Origin: Tipula vernalis
Taxonomy: Eukaryota > Arthropoda > Insecta > Diptera > Tipulidae
Assembly: GCA_958295665.1 (NCBI GenBank)
Contig: OY282559.1
Coordinates: forward strand, 270,518,347-270,582,346
Direction of reading: 5' to 3'
Length of the DNA: 64,000 nt
In this document: piece by piece, positions 22,081 to 34,300 of the stretch
Layout: every line of letters starts with the position of its first letter
Numbering within the stretch: position 1 is the stretch's first letter
The notes under the pieces: model-generated
Databases searched by the model: none
Seen by the model: only the letters and a program-made list of their open reading frames with translations
What the model was told of the DNA's origin: nothing
Translations under genes and position numbers: made by a program

Positions 22081-25000
22081 TCATAGTTTATAATTTATTT
22101 CATCCACAAAATCACACAATATTTTATACTCTTCCATTCTTTGATCCTTTAAGATGTCTAATAAGGATTTTCTGTATAAAAGAGGGTAATTATTTCTTAT
22201 ATTGTTATATATAACACAATCGTTAATAATATGTTCGTTATCTTCTACGGTGTTGCAAATCTCACAATTAGATGTAGATTCAAGTCCCAAAAGGAATTTA
22301 AATTTCTTGTTAACTGTATGACCAGAGATTAATCTGTAAATTAAACTGGTTTGACAAGATGTAAAGTTGGAGTCTTTGAATAGGAAATATGATCTTGGAG
22401 AAGGACAAATTTGTTTATAAAAGTGGCCGGATGAATTACACATTAATGTGTAGTTTTCCTTCCACTTATTATTTATGGACCTGGAGATATCGTTAAATAG
22501 GTCTGTGAGGGTAGGTTCATTATTAAGAAAGTGAGTAGGTGAAAAAACTGCTTTTTTTGCTAAACTATCTGCTATAGTATTTCCTTTTAAGCCACAGTGA
22601 CCCGGGAACCAATGAATGACAAAATTTTTAATTTGGTTAAGGCCGATAGTATCAATAATTTGGTTTTCATAGTGTCTATTTGTATATTGTAATAGAGCTG
22701 TTTTTAATGAGATACAAGAACTTTGAGAGTCAGTAATAATGATGATATTTTTGTTTTTGATGATTAGAGATATGGTAATTCCAATTTTAATAGCAATGGT
22801 TTCGATATTTTTAATATAAGTAGGGTTATTTAGTTGGATGGCAAAATTCCAATTTTTGTCCTCAACAAAAATTCCAATTCCTGGTTTATTGTTAATTATG
22901 GAGCCTAAAATTTTTGTTTGTAATTCCATCAATATTTGTTATAATGCTAAAATTAGAAGGAGAAGTTTTTTTAATATGAAAAGGTTTAATTTTGGAAAGA
23001 AAAGAATAGTTAGAATATAAGTAATTAAGTTTAGGAAGAGAACTATTGTTTTTAATGTCGTTACCGATTTTGGAATTATTATACAGATTTTTTGTAATAT
23101 AAATTAGTGATTTTTTAGTAAAATCTAGATCTGAGGTTGTTTCTAGGGATTCGGATAAAATAGCCGGAATCGGAGTGGTTCTTAAGAAGCCTAAACAAGC
23201 TCTCAGACAAGCATTTTTAATAGATTGACAGATATTAATATCTTTTTTATATTTAGTGTCTGTGAAAACATAAGTGTATTCAAGTTTTGATTTAACTATT
23301 GCTTTAAAAATATTGATCATTGTTTCGGGATTTACACCTCCATTAAAATGGGTGAGAGTTTTAAGTAAATTAATGGAATTGGAAATATTTGCTTTTAAGT
23401 TTGTGTAATGATTTGATAATGAAAGTCTATTTGTTAAAGTTGTACCCAGTATCTTAGTAGTTAATCTTTCTTCTATATTGATATTATTAATTTTTAAATT
23501 TAGAGATTTGGAATTATTTTTGTTAGTGAATAGTCTTAAAAAATGAGATTTATCAGTGTTAATTTGTAGTTTTAAAGATTGTAATTTATCAGTTAATGAG
23601 AGTAAAGTAGAATTTGCTAATAATTGTAAGTTATCATGGTTATCATCAGAAATTACTATGCAAATATCATCGGCATATTGAAAAATTTGTGAATAGGGGT
23701 TATTGATGTCGTGTAAAGAAGTGGTATATATATTAAAAAGGGTAGGACTCAAACAGCTACCCTGAGGAATGCCTTTATTAGTGAAATGAATGGAAGCTTG
23801 ATTGATATTTTGAATAGAAATAATTCTATTTGTGAGAAATTGAGAAATCCAATGTGTAATGTTATTAGGGAAATTGAAGTTTTTAAAGGTGTTTAATAAA
23901 ATATTTTTATCTACATTATCAAAAGCTTTGGAAATATCAATGTTAATTAAAACAATTTTTTTTTGTTTTTGTTTAAGGGAGTTGATGAAATTAAACATTT
24001 CTACAAAATAATCAGTGATACTTTTATTTTTCCTAAAACCAAAATTAAAATAGTTGAGAGTGTTATGGGAGATTAAATGGTCATTAATTCGTTTTAAAAT
24101 GAGTTTATTGAAGATTTTTGAGAAAATTGGTAACAGGCAAATAGGACGGTAATTAATAATGTTTCGATCATCTTTCCCCTTTTTCAAAATGGCAATAATA
24201 TAAGAAGTTTTCCATTTAGTTGGGTAAATTTGAATATGCCAGATGTTATTAAAATGGTTTGTAATAATGTTGATTAAGTCAGGATTAGTGGAAATTAACT
24301 GTTTAATGATTTTATATGAGATTTTATCATATCCTGGAGCAGTATTATTGGAGTTTTTAATAATGTCAAGAATTTCAGAGTTATTAAATTCCGCAGGATT
24401 AATAGTATTGAAATTATTAGAGAGATTAAAATGAGATTCAAAGGAGACAGGAAAATTATAATTTAAAAATTTATTTGCTAGTATAGGGTCTTCTAGAATT
24501 CTATAATTGGATTGTTTTTTATTTTTAATTTTATTGATATTGTTCCAGAGATCGGAATTGCTAGTTTTATGATTTATACTCATCAAAAAAATGTTCCAAG
24601 ATTTTTTTTTTTTTCTCTTCTGATTGTTAATTTAAGTTTTTGTACCGATTTTTTTAGTTCAATAGCGGTAAAAATATTTTTGTTTTGATTGTAAATTATT
24701 TGTTTGTGTTTTTTGATGGTCCATAGTCTCTGGATAAGGTCGTTCCACCAGGGTTTAGGTTTGAATGTATTTTTACTTGTGATGATAGAAGTGTTTTCAG
24801 AAATTAATTTTTCTAGATATTCTTCAACATTGCATTTATCATCAATATTATTTAGATCAAAATCTCTCAATACTTTTGACCAGTTTGTGATTTGTTTTTT
24901 TTGATAATAGTTTAGTTTATAGTCAATAAGTATTGGGAGATGATCACTTCCTAAATTGATGTGATCAATTTTCCATGAGAGTTTTCTGATTAAACTGGTT

Positions 25001-25587
25001 GAGCACAAAGTGATGTCTAATGCTGAAGAATTATTTCTGTAAAGATCTAGTCTAGTGTGAGATCCATCATTCAATAAAAAGACGTTATTAGCAGTGATTA
25101 TATCTGCAATTTTATCGCCGACTCTGTCGTGAGTAGGGGGTAATGAACCATCCCAAAGACTATTATGAATATTTATGTCTCCCGCTATTAAACAGTTATC
25201 TAGATTTTGAGTGATGAGGTGTTCAAATTCATTAATGATTTCCTGCGGCCTAATAACCGAGTTATTATAAAAAGATAAGATATTAAAATCAATATTTTTA
25301 AATTTGATGTTAATTTTGAAAGCTTGAAAACGGGTGTAATGAAAATTTAAATTAATAGACTTCCAAGAAAGTTTTTTATGTATTAAAAAACCTACTCCGC
25401 CAAAACCATCTGGTCTGTCATCAGTAATGAGATTGTAATTATTAAAAATTAAATTACTATTTGGACTTGTCCATGTTTCGGATAAAATAACGATATCAAT
25501 GTGATTGGATTGAATATAATGGTATAGTAAATCTTTGTTACTATTTAAACTACGAATATTAATTTGTAAAATTTTTAAAGACTGCAT
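22081..25587 (-). pseudogene. LINE ORF2: endonuclease, reverse transcriptase, RNase H; frameshifted
   Basis: Three frames make one ORF2 of about 1170 codons. 25587-24583 is an APE-type endonuclease (ILQINIRSLNSN, ILSETWTSP, AGDINIHNSLWDG, LGSDHLPI). 24586-22892 is the RT, with INIDISKAFDNV (Asp), GIPQGSCLSPTLFNIY and the catalytic FQYADDICIVI. 22932-22081 is RNase H (ITDSQSS, VIHWFPGHCGLKGNTIADSL) followed by a CCHC-like Cys/His segment (CEICNTVEDNEHIINDC). The first break lies in a long A-run (plus-strand T-run at 24602-24613), the second at about 22900-22930. Catalytic residues seem intact, so the copy was lost by slippage-type shifts. It would nick DNA and prime reverse transcription on target. 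Confidence 0.88.
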
Positions 25588-25631
25588 AATGAATGGATAA
25601 ATGAAAAGAAAACGAAAATGGCAAGAAAAAT

Positions 25632-26902
25632 TTATTTTTTAATAAGTGTATTTAGTTTAATTTTTAGAGAGTATATGTTAGCCGGATTTTTCTTAAAGTC
25701 ATCGGAATTATCTAAGAGTAATTTGACGTCATTAAAGATTGAATCTCTTTCACTTAGTTGACTTCTTAACTCTTTTACTAATTCATTTAAGACATTAATT
25801 TTTCTAGCTTCAAAATTCATTAAATTATTATTGGGCCAAGTTTGATTATTATTACTTATGTCGTTTTTGAAATCTATCGGTTTTGGAATATTTTGTTGTC
25901 TACCATAAAGGTGGCTTTTAGATTCTCTATAACTTGACTTGTTTATTATCATATGCTCTCTAATTTGTTTCTGTCTGAATCTTTCGTTACATTGGAAAAA
26001 ATTAGTAGCATGGCCCGTTCCACAATATTTACAAGACACTATCTTGTCACAATCATGGTCGGCCTCTATAGTTTTAGCACATGTAATACATCTATTAATT
26101 TTTGATCTGCATCTAGTGGCTGTGTGACCGTAATTCAAGCATTTTTTGCAGAATAACGGGGTAGGAATAAAATAATCAACTTTTAATAAAATGTTGTCGT
26201 AAAGGAAGACATTGTGTGGAATGATTCCTGAATCGAAAGTGATTTTAACTGATTCGATATCTTCGGCTGTTTTGGTGGTATTATTCCATTTAGTCATCCT
26301 TTCTATTTTTGAGATATTATATTTTGATTTAATATTTTCTTTAATTTCATCAATTGAGAGTACAATAGGAATATTCCTAACAATACCGATTGAAGAAGTG
26401 AAATTTTTTGGTATATATGTTGTATAATTATCAAATTTATGGAAAGCTTCAGATTTGACACAGTTATTTGCGTCTTCAAATTTGTTGAAAATAACTTTGG
26501 CCACATTTTTACTAACCATTGAGATATTTTTGACGTATTGAGATATTAAGTAGGCAAAGTGGGAGTTATTTCATTATATGACGCATTTGCGACTTGCTTA
26601 TTAATTTGTTTTCTTTTCAAGTCCTTATTACGCATATTATTATATTCACTGTTTTCTATTATGTTATTATTAATGACGATTTTGGATTTTTTATTTTTAT
26701 TTATTACATTTTCAGAATCAGAGTCGGAGAAATCACCGGAAATTGGCAGAGGTGCAAAGTACTGCGTACTTTGCCCCTCCTTGCTTGTATTGGATGGATT
26801 TACTATTTTTTGGATGGAAAAACAACTATGAAAAGACTTACCCGAAAATAAACAAACAAAACAGAATAAAATTATTAAGATATTATTTAAATTCAAAAAC
26901 AA
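25632..26902 (-). pseudogene. LINE ORF1 (nucleic-acid-binding, CCHC), frameshifted
   Basis: Two frames, 26902-26546 and 26519-25632, appear to be one ORF1 broken by a shift near 26550. The C-terminal half has three zinc knuckles: CKKCLNYGHTATRC, CITCAKTIEADHDC and CKYCGTGHATNFFQC. A preceding RRM-like or PRE-type region includes GIVRNIPIVLSIDEI. ORF1 proteins of this group package the LINE RNA. It lies 45 bp upstream of ORF2. The first codons of the upstream frame are hydrophobic and may not be the natural N-terminus. Confidence 0.8.
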
Positions 26903-26998
26903 TTAATTAAATTAAATGAAAATTTTAATTTATAAACACTTCACTAAAAAAGGACGCTCACACAATAAAGTTTCGAGAAAGAATGCAGTCGTTATGTC

Positions 26999-27472
26999 AT
27001 TAATATTTTTTTCAGTGACATTTCAATTGTTTATTAATGTTTATAATTTTGTAATAGAAGAGAGTTATAACCATGAACAGAGTAGTACTAAATTATTATA
27101 GCACATCAAATGTAGTTTGGACATTTAAAATCAGATGGCATCGTAGTAGTATTTTGTTCATGATTATAAATTTCACCTTTTCTAAAAATTTGTAATTCAA
27201 TTCAAGTTCGAAAGCCATTGTAAGAAGAAAAAAAAAGTTGTGATTAAAGTGATTCAAAAAATTATAAAATAGAAAATAAATTAGTGATACGTTTTATAAC
27301 GTTGAATAAATTAGTAGTTTTTATTGGGTGCTTAACCAAAAGGTGCTTAACTAAAAGAAAACTTAACTATACAGTCCACAAATATCGTACTTCGTGGGAA
27401 AACAAGCAACACAAATTCAGGCCACGGTATTCACCGCGTGGAATTTACATTCAACTTGTGTTGTCCCATCCA
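26999..27472 (+). repeat. BEL 1 5' LTR, right part
   Basis: Matches 33471-33941. It contains a 60-codon frame (around 27284) that recurs in the 3' LTR and is probably not a gene. Confidence 0.9.
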
Positions 27473-27474
27473 TT

Positions 27475-27492
27475 TGGTCCTTCGAGCCGGAT
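27475..27492 (+). promoter_or_regulatory. BEL 1 primer-binding site (tRNA-Tyr)
   Basis: TGGTCCTTCGAGCCGGAT, two bases after the LTR, is complementary to the 3' end of insect tRNA-Tyr including CCA, as I remember that tRNA. The same 18 bases occur in BEL 2. Confidence 0.75.
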
Positions 27493-28125
27493 ATTCCAGT
27501 CAAGAAGAAAAATTGGATCGTTGAAGAACACGGATTTTATCAGCAACAAATTTATACTACGAGGATACGGATACCGCATGTCGGATAAGTAGCCATTTTG
27601 ATTAAACCTAAAGCTAAACATATAATTTCTATCCTCATTGAATAAATTATTGACATTTTTCATTATTGCTGTTTAAATTACTGTGTTGAAATTTTATTAA
27701 AAAAAAAAAAACGAGTGAGCAGTTGCAAATCAATCGTTTTGAAATTACCAAATCCTAACCTCAAAAAGTTTTAAAGAATAGAAAGTTTGTCGTTCTTATT
27801 ATTTAAATTGAACAATTAAGTGACAATCCGCAATTCAATCATCTCGAACTTACCAAACCCTAACCTACAAAAAAAAAAAAAAATTTTTTTGATTTTCAAA
27901 TTCAATACACGTGGTGGTCATACCTATCGTTACGGTTAAGTCAAGGTCGCTTCCATTACGAGAACATTCTATCGAACACGTTGTTCAACTGGTTACACCT
28001 TGTTAATGATAAATAAAATATTAAATTTATTTCAGACTGAATTACTAAAGTGCCAGTGAAAAAAAAAGAAAAAAAAAGGGTGAATTGTGAAATATACGTA
28101 TCTAAAGTATAGTGATAACCTCAAA

Positions 28126-31100
28126 ATGGTCGAGCTCACAGGTTTGAAACGACAACGTGCAGCCAACAAGGGCAAGTTGACCCTCATTATTAACAACTTA
28201 AAGAAGGCCAATGTAACATCTATCGAGGAATGCAAGGCTAAACTAAATCGAGTAGAGAAACTAATGGAGGAGTTTACAATTATAGAGGGTAACATATTCC
28301 AGTTGAATCAAGATATGGACATCGATACTGAATACGAAGAAAACTACTACAAAGCCATAACAGAGTTAAACCAAACGATTAGAAAGCTTGGATTGACAAC
28401 GACAAACATGAATTCCAGCATAGAGTTTCCAGCTAATACCACGCCAGGGGGAGCTGATATTAGACTCCCGAAATTAAATATTCCTACATTCTCGGGAGAC
28501 TATACCGAATGGCAGTCGTTCCACGACATGTATGTTGCTTCTATACATGATTTTGCTTCATTATCCCCAGTGCAAAAATTATGCAAGTTTATTACGCCAT
28601 TTCAGTATTATCGAAGCAAATTATACTGAAGCTATACAAAAACTAAGGCAGAGATATGACCGCAAACGCTACACCATGAACCCATTTATTCGTACATTTA
28701 TCGATCAACCATCAATTAGTCAAGCAACAAGTCACAACATAAAGAAACTCATGGATACTTCAGACGAAGTATTGCGTGGGATGAAAGCCATGGGACCCCA
28801 TGGGGAAGACCGAGATCCATGGTTGATATATTTAATCGTGAATAAATTGGACGACGAATCTAGGAGTCTGTGGGCCAAAGAAACAGCTGACAAAGATTTC
28901 CCGACTATGCAGAATCTGTTCGATTTTCTATTACTTCGAGGTGATGCACTAGAATCTATTCGACTTCCAAGTAAGCGTGGACCTGCTCCATTTACAAAGC
29001 CAACATCAGTCAAAACGCATGTAGCAGTACAAGGCATTCAATGTTCCATTTGTCAAACCGAGGGCCATTTAATTTACCAATGCCCAACTTTAAATGAAAT
29101 GGAAGTGGACAAACGACGTGAACTGATTAAGGATCAAAGACGATGTTTCAATTGCTTAAGTGATACGCATCCTGTTTTCAGATGTCTCTCCAAACGGCGA
29201 TGTAATAAATGCATGGGAAGACATCACACTCTCGTACACTCAGAAGAATTCCAAAACCTGTCAACCAAGAAGGATGAATTAACAAAGAAGGTTGAGGAAG
29301 CAGGGGTATCATCTCTATTCGGGAGTAGTGGTGCTCAACACATATTACCCACAGCCGTAGTAGAAATATTTTCCGCTTTGGGTCAAACAATTCGATGCCG
29401 TGCACTACTAGATTCAGGCTCCCAGGTCAGCTTTATATCAGAATCTTGCCTTCAACGTTTAGGGTTGTCACGTCAAAACGGACGAATGTCAATCAAAGGT
29501 CTGGGACAAGTAGAAGCTGGCACCACCAAAGGTATGGTTCATCTTTCCATTAAACCTCCCTCTGGAAATAATTTAGCTGTCAAGGCATTCGTTCTAAGAC
29601 GTATAACGAAGCTACCAAACGTAAACATTCAAGATTTCCAGTTTCCCAATTTCGAGCACCTACAATTAGCCGACCCAGAATATTACCGAGCAAACGAAGT
29701 TGAGGTACTCATTGGTGTTGATCTGTTCTTTGATATCTTACTCGTTGGGGAACTTAAGCGTCATCATGATAACCTGGTGCTACAAAACACAATATTCGGA
29801 TGGGTGGTGGCAGGAACCATTAATTCAATACAAACCAAAGATGACGCCAAGTGGTGTGGTACCACTAACATTGAAGAATACAACATCGATGAAACTCTCA
29901 AGCGATTTTGGGAGTTAGAGCAAATACCGAATGACGCGCCCATTTTGAAGCCAGTGGAAGAATTATGTGAGCAAAGGTTCAAAACTACTTACCACAGATG
30001 TGACGACGGGCGGTGACAAGTTAGACCACCATTCAAAGCCGATACCACGAAATTAGGTAGTTCAATTACTATGGCAATCCAACGATTAAGAGGTGTAGAA
30101 CGTCGATTTACTCGAGATAATGAGTATCATGAGCTATATACAAATTTTATGAACGAATATCTCAGCATGGGTCATATGGTAGAAGTTCCAAAAACTACAA
30201 TAACAGATGATGATGTATTCCTTCCACACCATGGAGTTCTAAAAAGAGACAGTTCAACGAAGAAGCTTCGCGTAGTATTTGATGGTTCTGCGAAAACTAG
30301 TTCTGGCGTGTCGCTCAATGATTGTCTAGCAGTTGGTCCCACAGTGCAAGCCACACTTTATGCAATAATTCTGCGTTTTCGAGAACATCGAATAATTCTC
30401 TCGGCCGATACCGAAAAAATGTACCGGCAGATTCGAATCCACAACGATGACACCAAATTTCAAAACATTCTCTGGAGAAGTATACCGTCTCAGCCTATAA
30501 GATATTTCAAATTACTTACCGTGACATATGGTCTGGCATCAGCACCATATTTAGCTACGCGGGCCTTAAAACAAATTGCAGACGACATTTCCACGTCACA
30601 CCCGCTTGAAGCCAGCATTATCGAGCGGGCCATATATGTTGATGACCTGATGACTGGGGCAGATACAATTGCAGAAGTTCAAAAATTGAAGACATCTATA
30701 AGTACCATTTTATCCAGCTACGGATTTAATCTTAGAAAATGGGTGTCTAATTCACCGGAAGTTCTAAACGACACTCCACTTCAGCATCGGGAACAATATA
30801 CCAAATCAATCGACGATACCATCAAGGACAAGGCAATCAAGATTTTAGGCTTGCAATACGACCCCACAGAAGATACATTCAGATTTCGAGTTATGCTACC
30901 AGAAACTCCAAAGATCACAAAAAGAAGCATATTATCCGAAGCAGGAAAGTTATTTGATCCATTGGGCTGGATCGCTCCGATCACCATTAAAATAAAGATA
31001 TGTATTCAACAACTTTGGATATTGCATTTGAATTGGGACGATCCCCTTCCACATGAACAAGCACGCGAATGGGAGCAAATACGAATATCGCTTCCACTGG

Positions 31101-33187
31101 TAGAGGAAATTTCAATCCCAAGATTCGTACAAATTACGTCAAAATCAACTATCGAGTTACACGGGTTTTGTGACGCCAGCCAGCTCGCATATGCTGCAGT
31201 GGTCTACTATAGGGTCACTTCAGAGACTGGAGAAGTGTATACTAGTTTAATGTCAGCAAAAACAAAGGTAGCTCCAATTCAACAGCAAAGCATTCCAAGG
31301 TTGGAGTTATGCGGTGCGGTACTCCTAGCAAAATTAATGAACGTAGTGGAAAAAGAAACGAATACCAAGATCGACAATATTTTTTTGTGGACAGACTCAA
31401 CCATTGTGCTTGATTGGCTTACAGATCATCCGCGGCGCTGGCCCACATTTATTGCCAATCGAACCTCTCAAATATTGTCCTCATATGACAGAAAATTTTG
31501 GAGACACGTCCCAACTTCACAAAATCCCGCAGATGTCGCTTCACGCGGACTAAGTCCACAAGAAGTCAAATTAAATATGTTGTGGTGGGCAGGACCTAAG
31601 TGGTTACGAAAATCTTCGGAATTGTGGCCTCCTCAAAAACGAGTTTATGGAAATTCTGAGTCCAATCAAAACGTTGTTGTGCATGCAGCAACCATCGAAC
31701 CTAATATATTCGAACACTTGTTTACAACATTTTCATCATTTCACAAAATCCAACGAATAATAGCATACTGCCTAAGATTCATTACAGGTTCGAGAAAACA
31801 GCAGGTCTCTGGGAGCACATCCATGTTCATAACCAGAAATGAACTATACGAAGCATTGTTCCACATCTGCAAATACGACCAAAGGAATCATTTTCAACAA
31901 GAAATTCAAGACATACAGCAATCCAAACCAATTCGACCAACAAGCAACCTAAAATCTTTGAGTCCATTCATTGATGAGTTCGGAGTTCTACGAGTCGGCG
32001 GAAGGCTAGACAATTGCGATATTCCATTGTCTACGAAGCATCCGATCATAATGTCAGCAAAATCCTCAACAACAGCTTTAATTTTTGATGAAATGCATAA
32101 ACACTACAAACATGCTGGACCATCGTTGTTACTTGCCATATCAAGACAGCAGTATTGGATACCAAGCGCTAAAAATTTGATTCGGAAAATAACACATCGT
32201 TGTGTTACATGCACCAAACAGAAAGCTACCTGTGGGACCCAACTGATGGGCAATCTTCCAAGTTATCGCTCAGAGCTGGTTCGACCATTCTGGAAAGTTG
32301 GTGTTGATTTTGCAGGGCCATTGTCCATCCATTTGGCCAAAGGGCGAGGTCAGAAAACCTACAAAGCATACATTTGTCTATTTGTATGTCTCAGTACAAA
32401 GGCCGTTCACATAGCACTCGTGAGCGACCTCAGCAGTGATGCGTTTCTCGCAGCTCTCAAACGTTTCGTCGCACGTCGCGGATGCTGTCAAGATATCTAC
32501 AGCGACAACGGGTCTAACTTTATAGGCGCAAATAACCAACTTAACAAAAACTTCCAAGATTGCATCACAAATTCTAACGAAATTTCTCATTTCTTTTCGA
32601 GAACCGCTATAAATTGGCACTTTATTCCGCCAAACGCACCACATTTCGGTGGTATTTGGGAGTCGGCTATTAAATCCACGAAGTTCCATTTACGCCGCGT
32701 TATTGGAGATACCATTGTGACGATGGAAGAAATGATGACACTATTGGCCGAAATCGAAAGTACATTAAATTCACGACCACTCTGCGTCCTGTCAGCCGAA
32801 GAGATAGATGTTCTTACACCATCGCACTTTCTAATTGGTCATGCTTCTACGAAATTACCGGAAAATAATCTTAGCCAACTCAAACCATCACATCTAACAC
32901 GTTGGCAAATGGTGCAATATATGAACCAACACTTTTGGAAACGTTGGCATTTAGAATACATCACGTCACTGCAACAAAAATCAAAATGGTTTAATCAAAC
33001 AACACCATTGAATTTACACGACATTGTAATCATCAAAGACGATAACCTACCTGTAAACAAGTAGCTCCTGGGCAAGGTAACAGAACTTCATCCCGGCTCC
33101 GATGGCCTCACAAGAGTCGTTACTCTGAAAACCAAGTCAGGAGAATTAAAACGGCCACTTACCAAATTGGTTAAACTTCCTATTTAA
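28126..33187 (+). pseudogene. BEL 1 gag-pol polyprotein, disrupted
   Basis: Starts MVELTGLKRQRAANKG. Gag has the DUF1759-type motif (TFSGDYTEWQSFHDMY) and knuckles CSICQTEGHLIYQC and CFNCLSDTHPVFRC. Protease is near 29405 (ALLDSGSQVSFIS). The RT has VVFDGSAKT and catalytic YVDDLMTG near 30635. RNase H has LHGFCDASQ and WTDSTIVLDWL. The integrase has an H2C2 finger, VDFAGPL, YSDNGSNFIG and GGIWESAIK, so D, D and E are present. A DUF5641-type tail ends near 33187. Damage: a small deletion with frameshift near 28575-28620 relative to BEL 2, an in-frame TGA at 30014-30016, and a TAG at 33062-33064 where BEL 2 has Trp. No envelope gene is present. Confidence 0.9.
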
Positions 33188-33211
33188 CAAAATCGTTCAA
33201 ACCCGGCGGTA

Positions 33212-33941
33212 TGTTCAGGCGCAGCTGAACAGCAAAGAATCGATGAATCCCAAAAAGAAAAACAAAACCACAAAGTATCGAGGAATAAATCAATAAAATC
33301 TTTATACTTATCTGAATTATCAGCTGATCGTAATATTTATCCATTCGTGTCTTCATATCCATCGCATAGACGCGTATTATTTAATTTAGTATTCAATCAA
33401 TGTAATTACATAATTGTAATTTATAAAAATTAATTTGTAATTTACCATTTTTTTGTCAGTCGTTATGTCATTAATATTCTTTCAGTGACATTTCAATTGT
33501 TTATTAATGTTTATAATTTTGTAATAGAAGAGAGTTATAACCATGAACAGAGTAGTACTAAATTATTATAGCACATCAAATGTAGTTTGGATATTTAAAA
33601 TCAGATGGCATCGTAGTAGTATTTTGTTCATGATTATAAATTTCACCTTTTCTAAAATTTGTAATTCAATTCAAGTTCGAACGCCATTGTAAGAAGAAAA
33701 AAAAAGTTGTGATTAAAGTGATTCAAAAAATTATAAAATAGAAAATAAATTAGTGATACGTTTTATAACGTTGAATAAATTAGTAGTTTTTATTGGGTGC
33801 TTAACCAAAAGGTGCTTAACTAAAAGAAAACTTAACTATACAGTCCACAAATATCGTACTTCGTGGGAAAACAAGCAACACAAATTCAGGCCACGGCATT
33901 CACCGCGTGGAATTTACATTCAACTTGTGTTGTCCCATCCA
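33212..33941 (+). repeat. BEL 1 3' LTR
   Basis: 730 bp, TG...CA ends, intact. It serves as the reference for recognising the split 5' LTR. Confidence 0.93.
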
Positions 33942-33946
33942 ATATC

Positions 33947-34300
33947 CTTAATGGTAGAAAGGACGCCAGGTATGTATTTAACCTTTGAATTTAAAGTGCG
34001 ACGCGAGATGTGCTTGTTTAAAATCGGAAGCTAATTTAGTGATGTTATATCAAGAAAGGTTTCAATAAAAAAGAGATAGGCTGCCAAAGTCATTATGTCG
34101 ACCTTGTTGAAGAACATAGCCAGCGGCAATCGATTGGTCTTTCTCTTGCAGGAATATGTTGACGGCTGCGAAATGAAATATAATAGAGGTTTAAATTCCA
34201 TTGAAATGTGTCGTTTCATACCGCCTTTCGTCTTGTTATAATCCAGTACTCTTTGTGGATTGTCGCTTCCAGAGTAGATCTCAAATAGTGCATCTTAGAT
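33947..34300 (-). pseudogene. piggyBac transposase fragment (late catalytic region)
   Basis: On the minus strand, NPQRVLDYNKTKGGM near 34225-34260 matches the piggyBac signature (ILDYNKTKGGVD). It is followed by CKRKTNRLPLAMFF, NKVDIMTLAAYLFF, as in RRKTNRWP...FYN.LD....NAYV. The Asp expected after TKGGV is replaced by another residue. The frame breaks near 34030 and the sequence then meets the BEL 1 3' LTR. It continues on the far side at 21332-21162. Confidence 0.72.

Larger units (their letters stand above)
21596..26985 (-). mobile_element. I-like LINE (RNase H-bearing), near full length, 5.4 kb
   Basis: Inserted in the BEL 1 5' LTR with a 13-bp target duplication CAGTCGTTATGTC (21583-21595 and 26986-26998). 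On the minus strand it has a short 5' UTR (26903-26985), ORF1, ORF2 with endonuclease, RT and RNase H, and a 3' UTR rich in A and T homopolymers (21840-22080). It ends in a (CAAA)n-type tail at 21596-21612. RNase H and CCHC ORF1 favour the I group. The frames carry several shifts, so this copy is inactive. Confidence 0.88.
21338..33941 (+). mobile_element. BEL/Pao LTR retrotransposon 1 (with LINE in its 5' LTR)
   Basis: The LTRs start TGTTCAGG and end CCATCCA. The 3' LTR is 33212-33941 (730 bp). The 5' LTR is split: 21338-21595, then 26999-27472. The host site ATATC is duplicated at 21333-21337 and 33942-33946. A tRNA-Tyr-type primer site follows the 5' LTR, and a purine-rich stretch (ACCCGGCGGTA) precedes the 3' LTR. 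I count roughly nine LTR differences. Gag-pol is disrupted, so this copy is dead and older than BEL 2. It sits inside a piggyBac relic. Confidence 0.92.

Noticed and set aside
27284..27592. Repeated ~100-codon frame also present at 33753-34034, as a possible small gene
   Set aside because: It lies inside the BEL 1 LTR and its downstream leader, and the two copies diverge at the LTR end. Its duplication is explained by the LTRs.
30014..30016. Programmed stop readthrough in BEL 1
   Set aside because: The homologous BEL 2 has a sense codon here, and BEL 1 carries other disabling changes, so simple decay is likelier.
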